Shown piece by piece: positions 7,947-16,458 of a stretch of DNA of 50,656 bases. Each line of letters starts with the position of its first letter. Position 1 is the first letter of the stretch. Position numbers and translations under genes: made by a program. The stretch is from assembly GCA_002494725.1 (NCBI GenBank), contig DACG01000020.1:1-50656 (forward strand), read 5' to 3'. Source of the stretch: Geoglobus sp. UBA235. Lineage in GTDB: Archaea; Halobacteriota; Archaeoglobi; Archaeoglobales; Archaeoglobaceae. A model generated the notes under the pieces. That model made no database searches. It had not been told where the DNA came from and was given only the letters and a program-made list of their open reading frames with translations.

Positions 7947-9203
7947 ATGGCCGAGGCTATATGCACTTTCTGTGGAAATGTTTGTGATGATGTGGAGTTT
8001 GATGTAAACACACAGAAGGGAAAGAAGCTCTGTGCACTTGGGCTCGCCAAGTTCAGAGAAAAGGAGAGAATAAGGAGCCCGATGATTGATGGAAAAGAAG
8101 TGAGTTACGAGGAGGCGGTTGAAAAAGCTGCTGAAATTCTTGTTTCTGCCAAAAAACCTCTGCTCTATGGATGGTCATCAACGGTAAATGAGGCAATAAG
8201 GTATGGGGTTATTCTCACCGAAAAGGTGAGAGGTGTCTATGATCAGTGCGCAAGTGTGTGTCATGCTCCCGGAACCTTGGCAGTGATCGAGGAGGGAATT
8301 CCCGGTGGATCACTTGGAGCAGTCAAGAACAGAGCGGATGTTATTGTTTTCTGGGGTAGCAATCCTCTGGAAGCCCATCCGAGACATCCAGCAAGATACA
8401 GTGCAATGGCAAAGGGATTCCTGATAAAAAGCAGAAAGGACAGGAAGGTCGTGGTTGTGGATGTGAGAAAAACAAAGTCAGCAAGCATGGCTGACAAGTT
8501 CATACAGATAAAGCCAGGTTATGATTATGCCGTCATCTCGGCACTCAGAGCTCTTGTGAAGGGAGAGGATATTGAGGTGGGAGAGGTAGGAGGTGTGCCA
8601 AAAGAGGAGCTTGCAGAGCTTGCTGACATGATGAAGGGAGCGAACTACGGGGTCATATTCTATGGTCTCGGGGTTACCCAGTCAAGAGGGAGAGACAGAA
8701 ATGTAGAAAACGCTGTAAAATTAATTCAGCTCCTGAACAGATACACGAGATGGGTAATATGGCCGATGAGAGGGCACTACAATGTTGTTGGAGCTGGAGA
8801 GATTCCTGCATGGGAGGTAGGTTTTCAGTATGCCATCGATTTCAGCAGAGGTTATCCCAGGTTCTCACCTGCTGAATTTTCCGCTGTTGAGGTGCTTTTG
8901 AGAAAGGACTGTGATGCCATGCTTGTGATGTCAAGTGATCCTGCCGCTCATTTTCCATGGAAGACAGTTGAACACATGAAAAACATTCCTGTGATTCAGA
9001 TTGATCCATTTCCCAATATGACAACCCTGCTTTCGAATGTGGTCATTCCATCTGCCGTTGCCGGAATTGAAGCCGAGGGAAATGTTTACAGAATGGATGG
9101 CATAGTGCTGAGAGTAAAGAAGCTTGTTGACACCAACTACTGGAGCGATGAGAGGATAGTTCACGAGATACTGAAGGCTGTGGAGAGGAGGCTTGAAGGG
9201 TGA
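7947..9203 (+). CDS. fwdB: Formylmethanofuran dehydrogenase catalytic subunit B
   Basis: This 418-residue subunit carries the tungsto- or molybdo-bispterin site and one [4Fe-4S] cluster, reducing CO2 to formate for the amidohydrolase subunit. The cluster ligands are Cys6, Cys9, Cys13 and Cys29 (CTFCGNVC then LCA). The metal ligand is Cys105 in ASVCHAPGT, followed by catalytic His106; Arg275 in WPMRGHYNV matches the third active-site residue. With a constant offset of 13 these correspond to Cys118, His119 and Arg288 of the structurally known Methanothermobacter enzyme (from memory). Cys rather than selenocysteine is encoded. Together with FwdA, C and D it forms the core complex; the F and G polyferredoxin subunits are not in this window. 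Confidence 0.95.
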   Translation: MAEAICTFCGNVCDDVEFDVNTQKGKKLCALGLAKFREKERIRSPMIDGKEVSYEEAVEKAAEILVSAKKPLLYGWSSTVNEAIRYGVILTEKVRGVYDQCASVCHAPGTLAVIEEGIPGGSLGAVKNRADVIVFWGSNPLEAHPRHPARYSAMAKGFLIKSRKDRKVVVVDVRKTKSASMADKFIQIKPGYDYAVISALRALVKGEDIEVGEVGGVPKEELAELADMMKGANYGVIFYGLGVTQSRGRDRNVENAVKLIQLLNRYTRWVIWPMRGHYNVVGAGEIPAWEVGFQYAIDFSRGYPRFSPAEFSAVEVLLRKDCDAMLVMSSDPAAHFPWKTVEHMKNIPVIQIDPFPNMTTLLSNVVIPSAVAGIEAEGNVYRMDGIVLRVKKLVDTNYWSDERIVHEILKAVERRLEG

Positions 9204-9208
9204 TGAAG

Positions 9209-10891
9209 ATGCTCTGGATTAAAAACGGAATTGTTGTTGACCCCAAAAATGGAGTAGATGCGGAGAAAATGGACATCTTTGTCAAAGACGGTAGGATAGT
9301 AAGTGAGAATGAAGTCAACAAGGATGAATGCAGGGTCATAGATGCAAGCAACAAGCTTGTTGTTGCTGGCGGAATTGACATGCACGCTCATATTGCTGGA
9401 AGCAAGATAAATGTTGGAAGGACGATGCGTCCAGAAGAGATGAGGGTAGTCAGGCAGACTGCAGGAAAGCTCAGAGCGTCAATGGGAAGGGTTCTTCTGA
9501 CGTCTCCTGCCATTGGTTATGAGTATGCGAGGATGGGTTATACAACGGCAGTTGAGGCTGCCTCACCACCCATAGGCTCACCCCACACCCATGAGGAGCT
9601 TGATGCAATTCCTGTTGTTGATAAGGCTGCACTGCCTGTTTTCGGAAACTGGCATTTCGTTTTCAAGTATGTGGCTGAAAGAGATAGGGAGAAGATGAAA
9701 GCATTTATTGCATGGGCTCTTGAGAGAACAAAGGGCTTTGGTGTCAAGGTTGTAAATCCAGGAGGTGTTGAGGCCTGGATGTACGGCGGGAATGTCAGGG
9801 ATCTTGATGATGAGGTACCAAAGTGGGGTGTGACTCCAAGAGAGATAATCACAGAGCTCGTAAAGGCAAATGAAGAGCTAAACTTACCTCATTCTGTTCA
9901 CCTTCACTGTAACAACCTTGGTGTTCCCGGAAACTATCAGACAACCGTTGAGACAATAAAGCTTGTTTCAGGCATAAAGAATGATTCAAGACAGGTGTTG
10001 CATGTGACCCATGTTCAGTTCAACGCCTACGCCGGAAGCTCGTGGAGGGATGTATCGAGCGGAGCTGCAGAAATTGCCAGGGTTGTCAATTCAATGGATA
10101 ACGTGACGATAGACATGGGACAGGCAATTTTTGGCCATGCAACGGCAATGACAGGAGATGCTCCCTTCCAGTTCACACTTCACAAGCTCACGGGGGCAAG
10201 ATGGAGCAACAAGGACAGTGAAATTGAGGGTGGAGCTGGAATTGTCCCCATAACGTACATGCCAAGAAATCCTGTTCATGCCTTACAGTGGGCGATAGGA
10301 CTCGAGCTTGGTCTGCTTGTTGACAGCGATAAGGTCGTGCTATCAACAGACTATCCGAATGGAGGGCCCTATACAGAATATCCCTACGTGATGGCAATGC
10401 TCATGAGCAGAAGGATGAGAGAGAAGGAGCTTGAGAGAGTAAGCCCCTATGTACAGAAAGCAACCTCTCTGCCAGCCATAGACACTGAAAAAACGCTTTA
10501 CGAGGTTATCGAGATGACAAGGAGCTTACCTGCAAGAGTTCTTGGACTGGAGAACAAGGGGCATCTGGGAATTGGAGCCGATGCTGACATTGCAATCTAC
10601 AACCTCAACCCGAATGATATCGATCCATCGTCACAGTATGAGGCTGTCAACAGAGAGTTCAGGGTTCCGGTTTACACGATCAAGGATGGCGAGATCATTG
10701 TCAGGGACGGGACTCTTCTGAAAGAGACCTGGGGTAGGACATACTGGGTCGATGCAAGAGCCAAAACCGATCTTGAAGCTATAGATTCAGATCTGGATGA
10801 TTTCTTTGCAAACTACTACAGTGTGGAAAGAAAGAACTATGGTGTGGCAGAATACTGGATGAGAAATCCTGAAAGGCTGGAGGTGAACTGA
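9209..10891 (+). CDS. fwdA: Formylmethanofuran dehydrogenase subunit A (amidohydrolase)
   Basis: This subunit condenses formate with methanofuran at a binuclear metal site of the amidohydrolase superfamily. Counting from ATG 9209 (561 residues incl. start), metal-binding His59 and His61 are in GIDMHAHIAG. Lys180 in GVKVVNPGG is the likely carboxylated bridging Lys (Lys178 in the known structure, from memory). HLHCNNLG and HVTHVQF supply further His ligands, and the Asp lies in STDYPNGGP. ATG 9209 has GGTGA five to six bases upstream; an ATG at 9203 overlapping the fwdB stop (TGATG) is an alternative. Third gene in fwdDBAC; fwdC follows with no gap. Confidence 0.95.
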   Translation: MLWIKNGIVVDPKNGVDAEKMDIFVKDGRIVSENEVNKDECRVIDASNKLVVAGGIDMHAHIAGSKINVGRTMRPEEMRVVRQTAGKLRASMGRVLLTSPAIGYEYARMGYTTAVEAASPPIGSPHTHEELDAIPVVDKAALPVFGNWHFVFKYVAERDREKMKAFIAWALERTKGFGVKVVNPGGVEAWMYGGNVRDLDDEVPKWGVTPREIITELVKANEELNLPHSVHLHCNNLGVPGNYQTTVETIKLVSGIKNDSRQVLHVTHVQFNAYAGSSWRDVSSGAAEIARVVNSMDNVTIDMGQAIFGHATAMTGDAPFQFTLHKLTGARWSNKDSEIEGGAGIVPITYMPRNPVHALQWAIGLELGLLVDSDKVVLSTDYPNGGPYTEYPYVMAMLMSRRMREKELERVSPYVQKATSLPAIDTEKTLYEVIEMTRSLPARVLGLENKGHLGIGADADIAIYNLNPNDIDPSSQYEAVNREFRVPVYTIKDGEIIVRDGTLLKETWGRTYWVDARAKTDLEAIDSDLDDFFANYYSVERKNYGVAEYWMRNPERLEVN

Positions 10892-11596
10892 ATGCTCATT
10901 CTTAAGCCAAAATTCGGTTTTGACGTTAGCGTTGAGGCAGAGATAACGCCTGAGCTTGCAACAAAGAGCGAGGATAAGATAAGAAGCTTCAGGGTGTGGT
11001 ACGGGAAGCTTGAAAAGAAGCTTGAAGAGCTCTTTGAGATAGAAAAGGAAGGAGATGAGAAAAAGATAGTCCTTGATGGAAACTTTTCAAAAGTGAAATG
11101 GATAGGAATGGGAATGACAGATGGGGAGATCATTGTCAGAGGTGATATTGGAGCAAACTGCGGGGCATTCATGAAAGGTGGAAAAATTATCATTGAAGGC
11201 AACGCAGATGACTGGCTCGGGGCAGAGATGAAGGGTGGAGAGATAGTGGTCAGGGGGAATGCAAGAAACCTGATTGGATGCGCATATTACGGAAATGCTA
11301 CGGGGATGCAGGATGGCAGGATAGTGATTGAGGGCAATGCAGGGAACTACATCGGAGAGAAGATGTCTGGTGGTGTGATCGAGATAAGGGGATCAGCTGG
11401 AGATTTTATCGGGACAGAAATGAAGGGAGGAGAAATTGTAATCCACGGAGACTGCGGCTATGTTGGAGGAGACATGAAGTCGGGAATCATAAAAATAGGC
11501 GGAAACTTTGACATCCTGCCAACATTCAGAAAAACTGATGAGGGATGGATGGGAGATGTGCTCGTGAAGGGTGAAGGGAAAATAATTAAAATCTGA
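10892..11596 (+). CDS. fwdC: Formylmethanofuran dehydrogenase subunit C
   Basis: This 234-residue subunit is a right-handed beta-helix made of repeats such as MKGGKIIIEGNADDWLGAEM and MKGGEIVVRGNARNLIGCAY, about seven turns between residues 60 and 215. The family is shared with the C-terminal domain of glutamate synthase. In the complex it packs against FwdA and FwdB and helps form the internal tunnel for formate. Its start directly follows the fwdA stop, with AAGGCTGGAGGTGA as a ribosome binding site. Last gene of the operon: the next gene lies on the other strand with a short convergent overlap. Confidence 0.94.
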   Translation: MLILKPKFGFDVSVEAEITPELATKSEDKIRSFRVWYGKLEKKLEELFEIEKEGDEKKIVLDGNFSKVKWIGMGMTDGEIIVRGDIGANCGAFMKGGKIIIEGNADDWLGAEMKGGEIVVRGNARNLIGCAYYGNATGMQDGRIVIEGNAGNYIGEKMSGGVIEIRGSAGDFIGTEMKGGEIVIHGDCGYVGGDMKSGIIKIGGNFDILPTFRKTDEGWMGDVLVKGEGKIIKI

Positions 11597-12293
11597 TTTT
11601 TTCCACTATTTTTGGAGATGCCGTCACTGAAAGGTGGCTTATGAAGTTTGGAAGATAGTTTTTCAGGCTCTCTCCACTCACATCCACATCTGGCATCGAA
11701 GCCTGCATGTCTTGTATCTCGACAATTTCCACATCCCTGCCTTCAGCCCACTTCCGAATTGCCATTCTGAATCCCTCAGACTCCCCCGAACCATAGTATA
11801 TTACAGCATTCGAGCTTCTTTCGGGAGGATTGTAGCGCTCCAGTATTCTGAAAAGAACTTCCTCATCATTCTCCCTCACTGTGCATGATTTCAGCCTTAG
11901 CATGAACTTGGGCTCTGGAAGAATTTTTGATGAGAGTGGTGGAGAGATCGCATGAACAAAATCTGCATCGCTGTTCAACGCCAGCAAACCTCCGAGAGAA
12001 TGACCGAGAGCAAAGACCCTGGAATAATCTTTCCTGATGTGCTCAAGAGCGATCTCAACATCATCCATCACATTCTCATCGAGAGGTTTTTCGTTCTCTC
12101 CATGCCCTCTCAGATCTACGACAAAAACATCCGCTCCCATTTCAGCAATATCAAATCCAAAACCAAGCCAGGCCTTTTTTGATGACGAGTATCCATGAAT
12201 GACAAGAAATGCTGTTTCTGATCCAGACTCTATCTTAAACGCAGGAACTCTGTAACCATCATCCCCCTCGAAAAATATCCTGCTAACCTCCAT
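11586..12293 (-). CDS. Alpha/beta-hydrolase fold protein
   Basis: This 235-residue serine-hydrolase-type protein has the oxyanion-side HGYSSSKKAW motif near residue 33, VDLRGHGENEKP near 60 and the nucleophile elbow GHSLGG near 98. A catalytic Asp may lie in the QDMQASMPDVDVSG part and a His near the end (FISHLSV). Its length suits a minimal esterase or acyl-peptide hydrolase-like lid-less protein. Substrate unknown; no neighbour gives a clear hint. The stop overlaps fwdC on the other strand by 11 bases, and the two genes are convergent. Confidence 0.8.
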   Translation of the reverse strand: MEVSRIFFEGDDGYRVPAFKIESGSETAFLVIHGYSSSKKAWLGFGFDIAEMGADVFVVDLRGHGENEKPLDENVMDDVEIALEHIRKDYSRVFALGHSLGGLLALNSDADFVHAISPPLSSKILPEPKFMLRLKSCTVRENDEEVLFRILERYNPPERSSNAVIYYGSGESEGFRMAIRKWAEGRDVEIVEIQDMQASMPDVDVSGESLKNYLPNFISHLSVTASPKIVEKIRF

Positions 12294-12331
12294 GGAAAAA
12301 GAGAGAAAAATAAATTAATAAAACTTGTGTT

Positions 12332-13279
12332 TCACTCCGTTAAAACCTGGTAGCTCTTCAAGAGAACCTCAGCGTTCAATTTTCCGTGAACATATGTTTT
12401 TCCTGTGCTCCTGTCATTAATTGCAATCTGGGCAGGAGCGAAAAGATGTGGATCTATCTTGTAGAAGTCATAGTTTGCCGCCTTAAAGATCTCGTAGAAT
12501 GGTTTGCCATAATCCCTGCTTGTGTTGCTCGGAACATTTTTGAGAATTTCATCATACTCCGTTACTGTCAGAAAAACGCTTCCGTAGTACATCATGCTGT
12601 CGTTTGTTGCACCCATTGCCTTCAGATCATTCTCGAGTATCGGGGCTATTGGACATTTTCCAGCTCCGTAGAGAATCTTCTTTGGATCGTACCCTATTTC
12701 AGCCATCTTGTAAATTGCGGTCTCCACAATTCTGCCTGAGATCTGGACACTTCCAACAATGCTTGCAGTGGGGGCAACAACAGCATACACGTCCTCAGCA
12801 TCCACATCACACTCGCTTGCTATGTAGTCTATAACATTCTCATCCGGCAGTTTGCTTGCCTCCAGTGCAATGACAGCATACTCTGCATCATCCTCATACT
12901 CAATCTGCTCGTATGTTTTCTTTGGTTTCAGTGCAAGAGCCCTTGCTGGACCGCTTCCCATTGCAAAGTACTTGTCAACGCTTATCGCCCATCCAGCCTT
13001 CTGACTTCCAAGGCAGGCTATCGCAGGATGGTCAGTGTATTCTGTGATGAATGCAAACGGGATGTCATTGACGTAATCAACAACAATGTCCACATTGGCA
13101 AGACCACCCATGCATATCTCCGTGTACATTATTCCGGCATTGTAGCTTCCAGGAACCTCAACACCACAATCAATCACTGTGGCTCCGTTTTCAAGCTTTT
13201 TGGACCTGATTCTAAGCTCCTCCTCAAAATCAAGCATCTCCTCAACAATATCCAGAGCCATCTCATTCACGCTGACCAA
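12332..13279 (-). CDS. mch: Methenyl-tetrahydromethanopterin cyclohydrolase
   Basis: Mch interconverts formyl-H4MPT and methenyl-H4MPT, the step after Fwd and Ftr in the methyl branch. The protein has the hallmark blocks LENGATVIDCGVEVPGSYNAG, ICMGGLANVDI, GSQKAGWAI and MGSGPARAL, and full length (315 residues). The start is assigned to TTG 13279 because the resulting N-terminus (VSVNEMALD) matches family N-termini and GAGGTGGT lies 5 bases before it; a GTG at 13288 is the alternative. A TATA-like ATTTAAAC (about 13311-13318, minus) sits at the end of the upstream gene. Cytoplasmic and monofunctional. Confidence 0.95.
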   Translation of the reverse strand: MVSVNEMALDIVEEMLDFEEELRIRSKKLENGATVIDCGVEVPGSYNAGIMYTEICMGGLANVDIVVDYVNDIPFAFITEYTDHPAIACLGSQKAGWAISVDKYFAMGSGPARALALKPKKTYEQIEYEDDAEYAVIALEASKLPDENVIDYIASECDVDAEDVYAVVAPTASIVGSVQISGRIVETAIYKMAEIGYDPKKILYGAGKCPIAPILENDLKAMGATNDSMMYYGSVFLTVTEYDEILKNVPSNTSRDYGKPFYEIFKAANYDFYKIDPHLFAPAQIAINDRSTGKTYVHGKLNAEVLLKSYQVLTE

Positions 13280-13315
13280 ATTAACCACCTCTTGGCAAAG
13301 TTGGTGGTGAAATGT

Positions 13316-13975
13316 TTAAATGTTGTGATTTTTCTCAATCTCCCTTATGAGATTATCAACCATTATCTCGCAAAGTCTGTTGTGCTCCTCGATCCTGTCT
13401 TTGCTCTCCTCAATGATTCTATCATCAACTCCTTCCGTTGTCCGAACCCATTCCTCAATAAGATCGAGGGTCATCTCAAGATGAAACTGAATGCCGACAG
13501 CATTGTTTACCCTGAACCCCTGATTCTGAACCTGTTCTCCCCTGAATACAAGCTTGGCATCATCGGGCAAATCAAATGTATCACCATGCCACTGAAAAAC
13601 CTCAATTCTTTCAGGTATTCCATGAAAAATCGGGTCATCAGCAACCTTTTCAACTTGAAACCATCCTATTTCCCTTATGTGTGGATAAACTCTCTTCCCA
13701 TAAGCTCCTGCAATCAGCTGGGCTCCAAGACAGATGCCAAGTATCAGCCTGTTTTTCTCATTTCTTATCAGATCAATCTCCCATTTCAGAAAATCATACC
13801 TGTCGCTTTCATACACACCCATGGGACCTCCCAGAATGATGTACGCATCTCCCCCCGTCTTTCTGTCTCCATTCCATGCCTCACAGTATTCAAAATCAAC
13901 CCCTCTGTCTTTCAGAACCTCCTCAATGTATCCAAGGCCCTCAGCATGATGGTTTTTTATGGCCAGAATTTTCAT
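13316..13975 (-). CDS. Class I glutamine amidotransferase-like protein (GMP-synthase GATase type)
   Basis: This 219-residue stand-alone GATase domain has the nucleophile Cys in ILGICLGAQLIAG and the catalytic His in VGIQFHLEMT, with the Glu two residues after His (HLE). The substrate-loop IILGGPMGVYESDRYDFL is typical of the GuaA-like group that also includes gamma-glutamyl-compound hydrolases. True GMP-synthase GATase of archaea (GuaAA) is shorter, about 190 residues, so this is more probably a hydrolase or unassigned amidotransferase. A minus-strand TATA-like TTTATATCC about 25 bases before ATG suggests a nearly leaderless transcript. mch lies 36 bases downstream on the same strand. Confidence 0.85.
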   Translation of the reverse strand: MKILAIKNHHAEGLGYIEEVLKDRGVDFEYCEAWNGDRKTGGDAYIILGGPMGVYESDRYDFLKWEIDLIRNEKNRLILGICLGAQLIAGAYGKRVYPHIREIGWFQVEKVADDPIFHGIPERIEVFQWHGDTFDLPDDAKLVFRGEQVQNQGFRVNNAVGIQFHLEMTLDLIEEWVRTTEGVDDRIIEESKDRIEEHNRLCEIMVDNLIREIEKNHNI

Positions 13976-14240
13976 GGCTGTGATTCCTCTGACCTGGATA
14001 TAAATGTAGTCCCGAAAAAAATTGGCATTAATGGTATTGGTTAGAGTTGAATTGGTGTTGAGATAAAAAGTATACCAGTTGATGTTTTGAGTATGTATCT
14101 ACGGTTTTTACAATAAACTCACCATAGAATGTGAAAAGCAAAAACACAACCTATCACAACCATCGATATCAAACGCTTACCAATAGTCAAGTACACCATC
14201 AAAAGTAATTTAATTAACCACTTCACCAAACAAAAATCCT

Positions 14241-15440
14241 GTGAAATTCTCCATCACAGCTGAAGAGAGAATGGCAAGAAGAGGAGTTCTGAAGATAAAT
14301 GGAAAGAGGCTTGATACTCCAGCCTTCATACCTGTTGCAACGCTGGCAAGTGTGAGGGGACTGGATGGAAGGGATCTGAAAGAGGTTGGAGTTCAGGCAG
14401 TGATTGCCAACACGTATCACCTTCACATGAAGCCCGGGGATGAGCTTGTGAGGGATATGGGTGGACTTCACAGATTCATGAGCTTCGATGGAATAATATT
14501 CACAGATTCAGGAGGCTTTCAGGCGTTTTCACTTGGCTTCGGAATGGAACATGGGGTTGGAAAGATTGCTGACAACATCTTTCTTGAAAATCTCAAGACA
14601 GAGGGTTTTGGGAATTCTGAGAGCAGAAAATGGGCGTTTGTCGATGATGGTGGAGTTACATTCCACGACCCTCTTTACAGCAGGAAGTCGAGACTGACTC
14701 CTGAAAAAAGCATGAAAATTCAGTCAAACCTCGGCAGCGATGTGATTTTTGCGTTTGATGAGTGCACCTCTCCACTTTCAGATTATGAATACACCAGGAA
14801 GGCCATGGAGAGAACTCACAGATGGGCACTGAGATGTCTTGAAGCCTACGATAAAAAACAGAAGATCTTTGGGATAGTTCAGGGTGGGGAGTACAGGGAT
14901 TTAAGGCTCGAATCAGCAGGATTCATCTCCTCCCTGCCGTTTGATGGTTTCGGGATAGGTGGATCGCTTGGGAAAAGCAAGAGGGATATGCTGAACATAC
15001 TGGAGTGGGTCATTCCTGTCCTTGACAGAGATAAGCCGGTGCATCTGCTTGGAATCGGTGGAATTGAGGATATTTTTGAGAGCGTGGAAAGAGGAATTGA
15101 CACATTTGACTGCGTTACACCGACAAGATGGGCAAGGAGAGGTGTTGTTTTCATCTCTCCCCGAAGTGGTGGAAACAGGGAGAACAAATTCAGGATTCAT
15201 ATAAAGAGGAGCGATTTCAAAAAAGACAGCAGGGGAATAGATCAGTGGTGTGACTGCATGGTATGTCAGGACTACTCAAAGGCCTATCTCAGACACCTCT
15301 TCAAGGCAAACGAGCTCACATTCTTCAGGCTTGCCTCCTACCACAACCTTCGCTTCATCATGAAGCTCATGGAAGAGATCAGGGAAAGCATAGAGAGCGG
15401 AACATTCTCAGAGCTCAAAAAAAGATGGATCGAGTCCTGA
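14241..15440 (+). CDS. tgt: tRNA-guanine transglycosylase of the bacterial/eukaryal (queuine-type) family
   Basis: TGT exchanges guanine in tRNA for a 7-deazaguanine base. This 399-residue protein lacks the PUA-containing extension of archaeosine TGT and resembles the bacterial wobble-position enzyme. It shows DTPAFIPVATLASVRGL, TDSGGFQAFSL with catalytic Asp89, FDECTSP, nucleophile Asp290 in DTFDCVTPTRWARRG, and a zinc site Cys337, Cys339, Cys342, His368. Odd features are an insertion of about 25 residues after the DSGGFQ block, and IGGSLGK in place of the bacterial IGGLAVG, giving Gly where bacterial TGT has Val233. Start is GTG 14241 after an AT-rich promoter. It may handle queuine or another bulky base, or act with archaeosine metabolism. 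Family secure; base uncertain. Confidence 0.85.
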   Translation: MKFSITAEERMARRGVLKINGKRLDTPAFIPVATLASVRGLDGRDLKEVGVQAVIANTYHLHMKPGDELVRDMGGLHRFMSFDGIIFTDSGGFQAFSLGFGMEHGVGKIADNIFLENLKTEGFGNSESRKWAFVDDGGVTFHDPLYSRKSRLTPEKSMKIQSNLGSDVIFAFDECTSPLSDYEYTRKAMERTHRWALRCLEAYDKKQKIFGIVQGGEYRDLRLESAGFISSLPFDGFGIGGSLGKSKRDMLNILEWVIPVLDRDKPVHLLGIGGIEDIFESVERGIDTFDCVTPTRWARRGVVFISPRSGGNRENKFRIHIKRSDFKKDSRGIDQWCDCMVCQDYSKAYLRHLFKANELTFFRLASYHNLRFIMKLMEEIRESIESGTFSELKKRWIES

Positions 15441-16169
15441 TTCTGAAAGAAGACTGCACAGTTTTCTGACCTTTTCAGCATTCACCTCCTCACCATCCTT
15501 GAAGTATGTCCCGACTATGAATCCATCTGCATATTTACCGAAGATATCAATGTTCTCCGCATTAACCCCGCTTCCAACAAAAACCGGAAGGGTGGCTTTT
15601 TCCTTGACTTTCTTCAGCTCCTCACTGTCAGGAGGTTTTCCCGTCGCTTTTCCGGTAACAACAATGCAGTCAGCAAACGCTCTTTCAAGGCTGTCGAGGT
15701 AATCATCGATCCCTGCAAAATGAACAGCATGCTTCACCATTATATCGGCAAAAATCCTCACTTTCAGGTCTATCTGCCTGATGTATCTTGCAAGAAAGGC
15801 TGATGATGGCTCCAAAAATCCTTCAGGTGATGCTGAGGGAAATACAGGCTGATTCACTCTTATGAATTCAGCCCTGACAGCCTTTGCAATTGCAGAAGCA
15901 GCTACGGGATCGTTTCTCAGGACATTCACACCGACAGGGAGCGAGATCTCATTCCTCACATCCTTCATCACTGAGGTCATGCATGCAACTGTCTCAACGC
16001 CGGCTTTTTGAAAATACGGTCTGTCTCCATAATTTTCCACCAGAATTGCATCAACTCCTCCCTCTTCAAGCTTCCTTGCGTTTCTGATTGCGTGATCAAT
16101 TACTTCATCAAAGCTGATGTGGTGCGGAGATCCCGGGAGGGGTTTGAGATGAAGCACTCCAATTATCAT
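15408..16169 (-). CDS. BtpA-family TIM-barrel protein
   Basis: This 253-residue protein belongs to the BtpA/SgcQ family, named for a cyanobacterial protein needed for stable photosystem I, but widespread in archaea with unknown role. Family blocks are GVLHLKPLPGSP at the N-terminus, GGVDAILVENYGDRPY, LPVGVNVLRNDP, FIRVNQPV and PVFVGSGVNAENI near the C-terminus, the last being a phosphate-binding-like loop of a TIM barrel. Its start overlaps the stop of the upstream winged-helix gene (ATGA type), so the pair forms an operon. The 3' end overlaps the convergent tgt by 33 bases. Photosystem role is irrelevant here; activity unknown. Confidence 0.88.
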   Translation of the reverse strand: MIIGVLHLKPLPGSPHHISFDEVIDHAIRNARKLEEGGVDAILVENYGDRPYFQKAGVETVACMTSVMKDVRNEISLPVGVNVLRNDPVAASAIAKAVRAEFIRVNQPVFPSASPEGFLEPSSAFLARYIRQIDLKVRIFADIMVKHAVHFAGIDDYLDSLERAFADCIVVTGKATGKPPDSEELKKVKEKATLPVFVGSGVNAENIDIFGKYADGFIVGTYFKDGEEVNAEKVRKLCSLLSESGLDPSFFEL

Positions 16170-16372
16170 TCAACCATTTTTCTTCCTTCATCGGTTATGA
16201 CATAGACCCCCTTCTCAGGAGAGTCAAGCAGACCCTTTTTTCTGAGGGGTGCAAGTCTGCAGGAGACCTTAGATGTCGGAACTCCAAGCTTTTCCGCGAT
16301 ATCCCTCGCCTTTGCAGGTTTTCCTATTTCTGCAAAGGCCTTCAAAATTTTCATGTTCATGTCCTCTGCCAT
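16166..16372 (-). CDS. Small winged-helix DNA-binding protein
   Basis: This 68-residue protein is a bare winged helix-turn-helix: helix 1 ILKAFAEIG, then ARDIAEKLGVPTSKVSCRLAPLRKKGLL, and a wing GVYVITDEGRKMV. It resembles archaeal ArsR/MarR-like minimal regulators. Its stop overlaps the btpA start, so it is probably co-transcribed and may regulate the pair. Methionines at positions 5 and 7 are alternative starts. Target unknown. Confidence 0.75.
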   Translation of the reverse strand: MAEDMNMKILKAFAEIGKPAKARDIAEKLGVPTSKVSCRLAPLRKKGLLDSPEKGVYVITDEGRKMVE

Positions 16373-16458
16373 GTATTAAAATAAGCACATGATAATAAAA
16401 CCGTTATGCTCCGGATTTCTGAGAAAACACTATAAACTCACATTCCAATTGCCATTTT

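Noticed and set aside
13028..14044. Plus-strand open frame of 338 codons
   Set aside because: It is antisense to mch and the amidotransferase, both clearly real; no family pattern in the translation.
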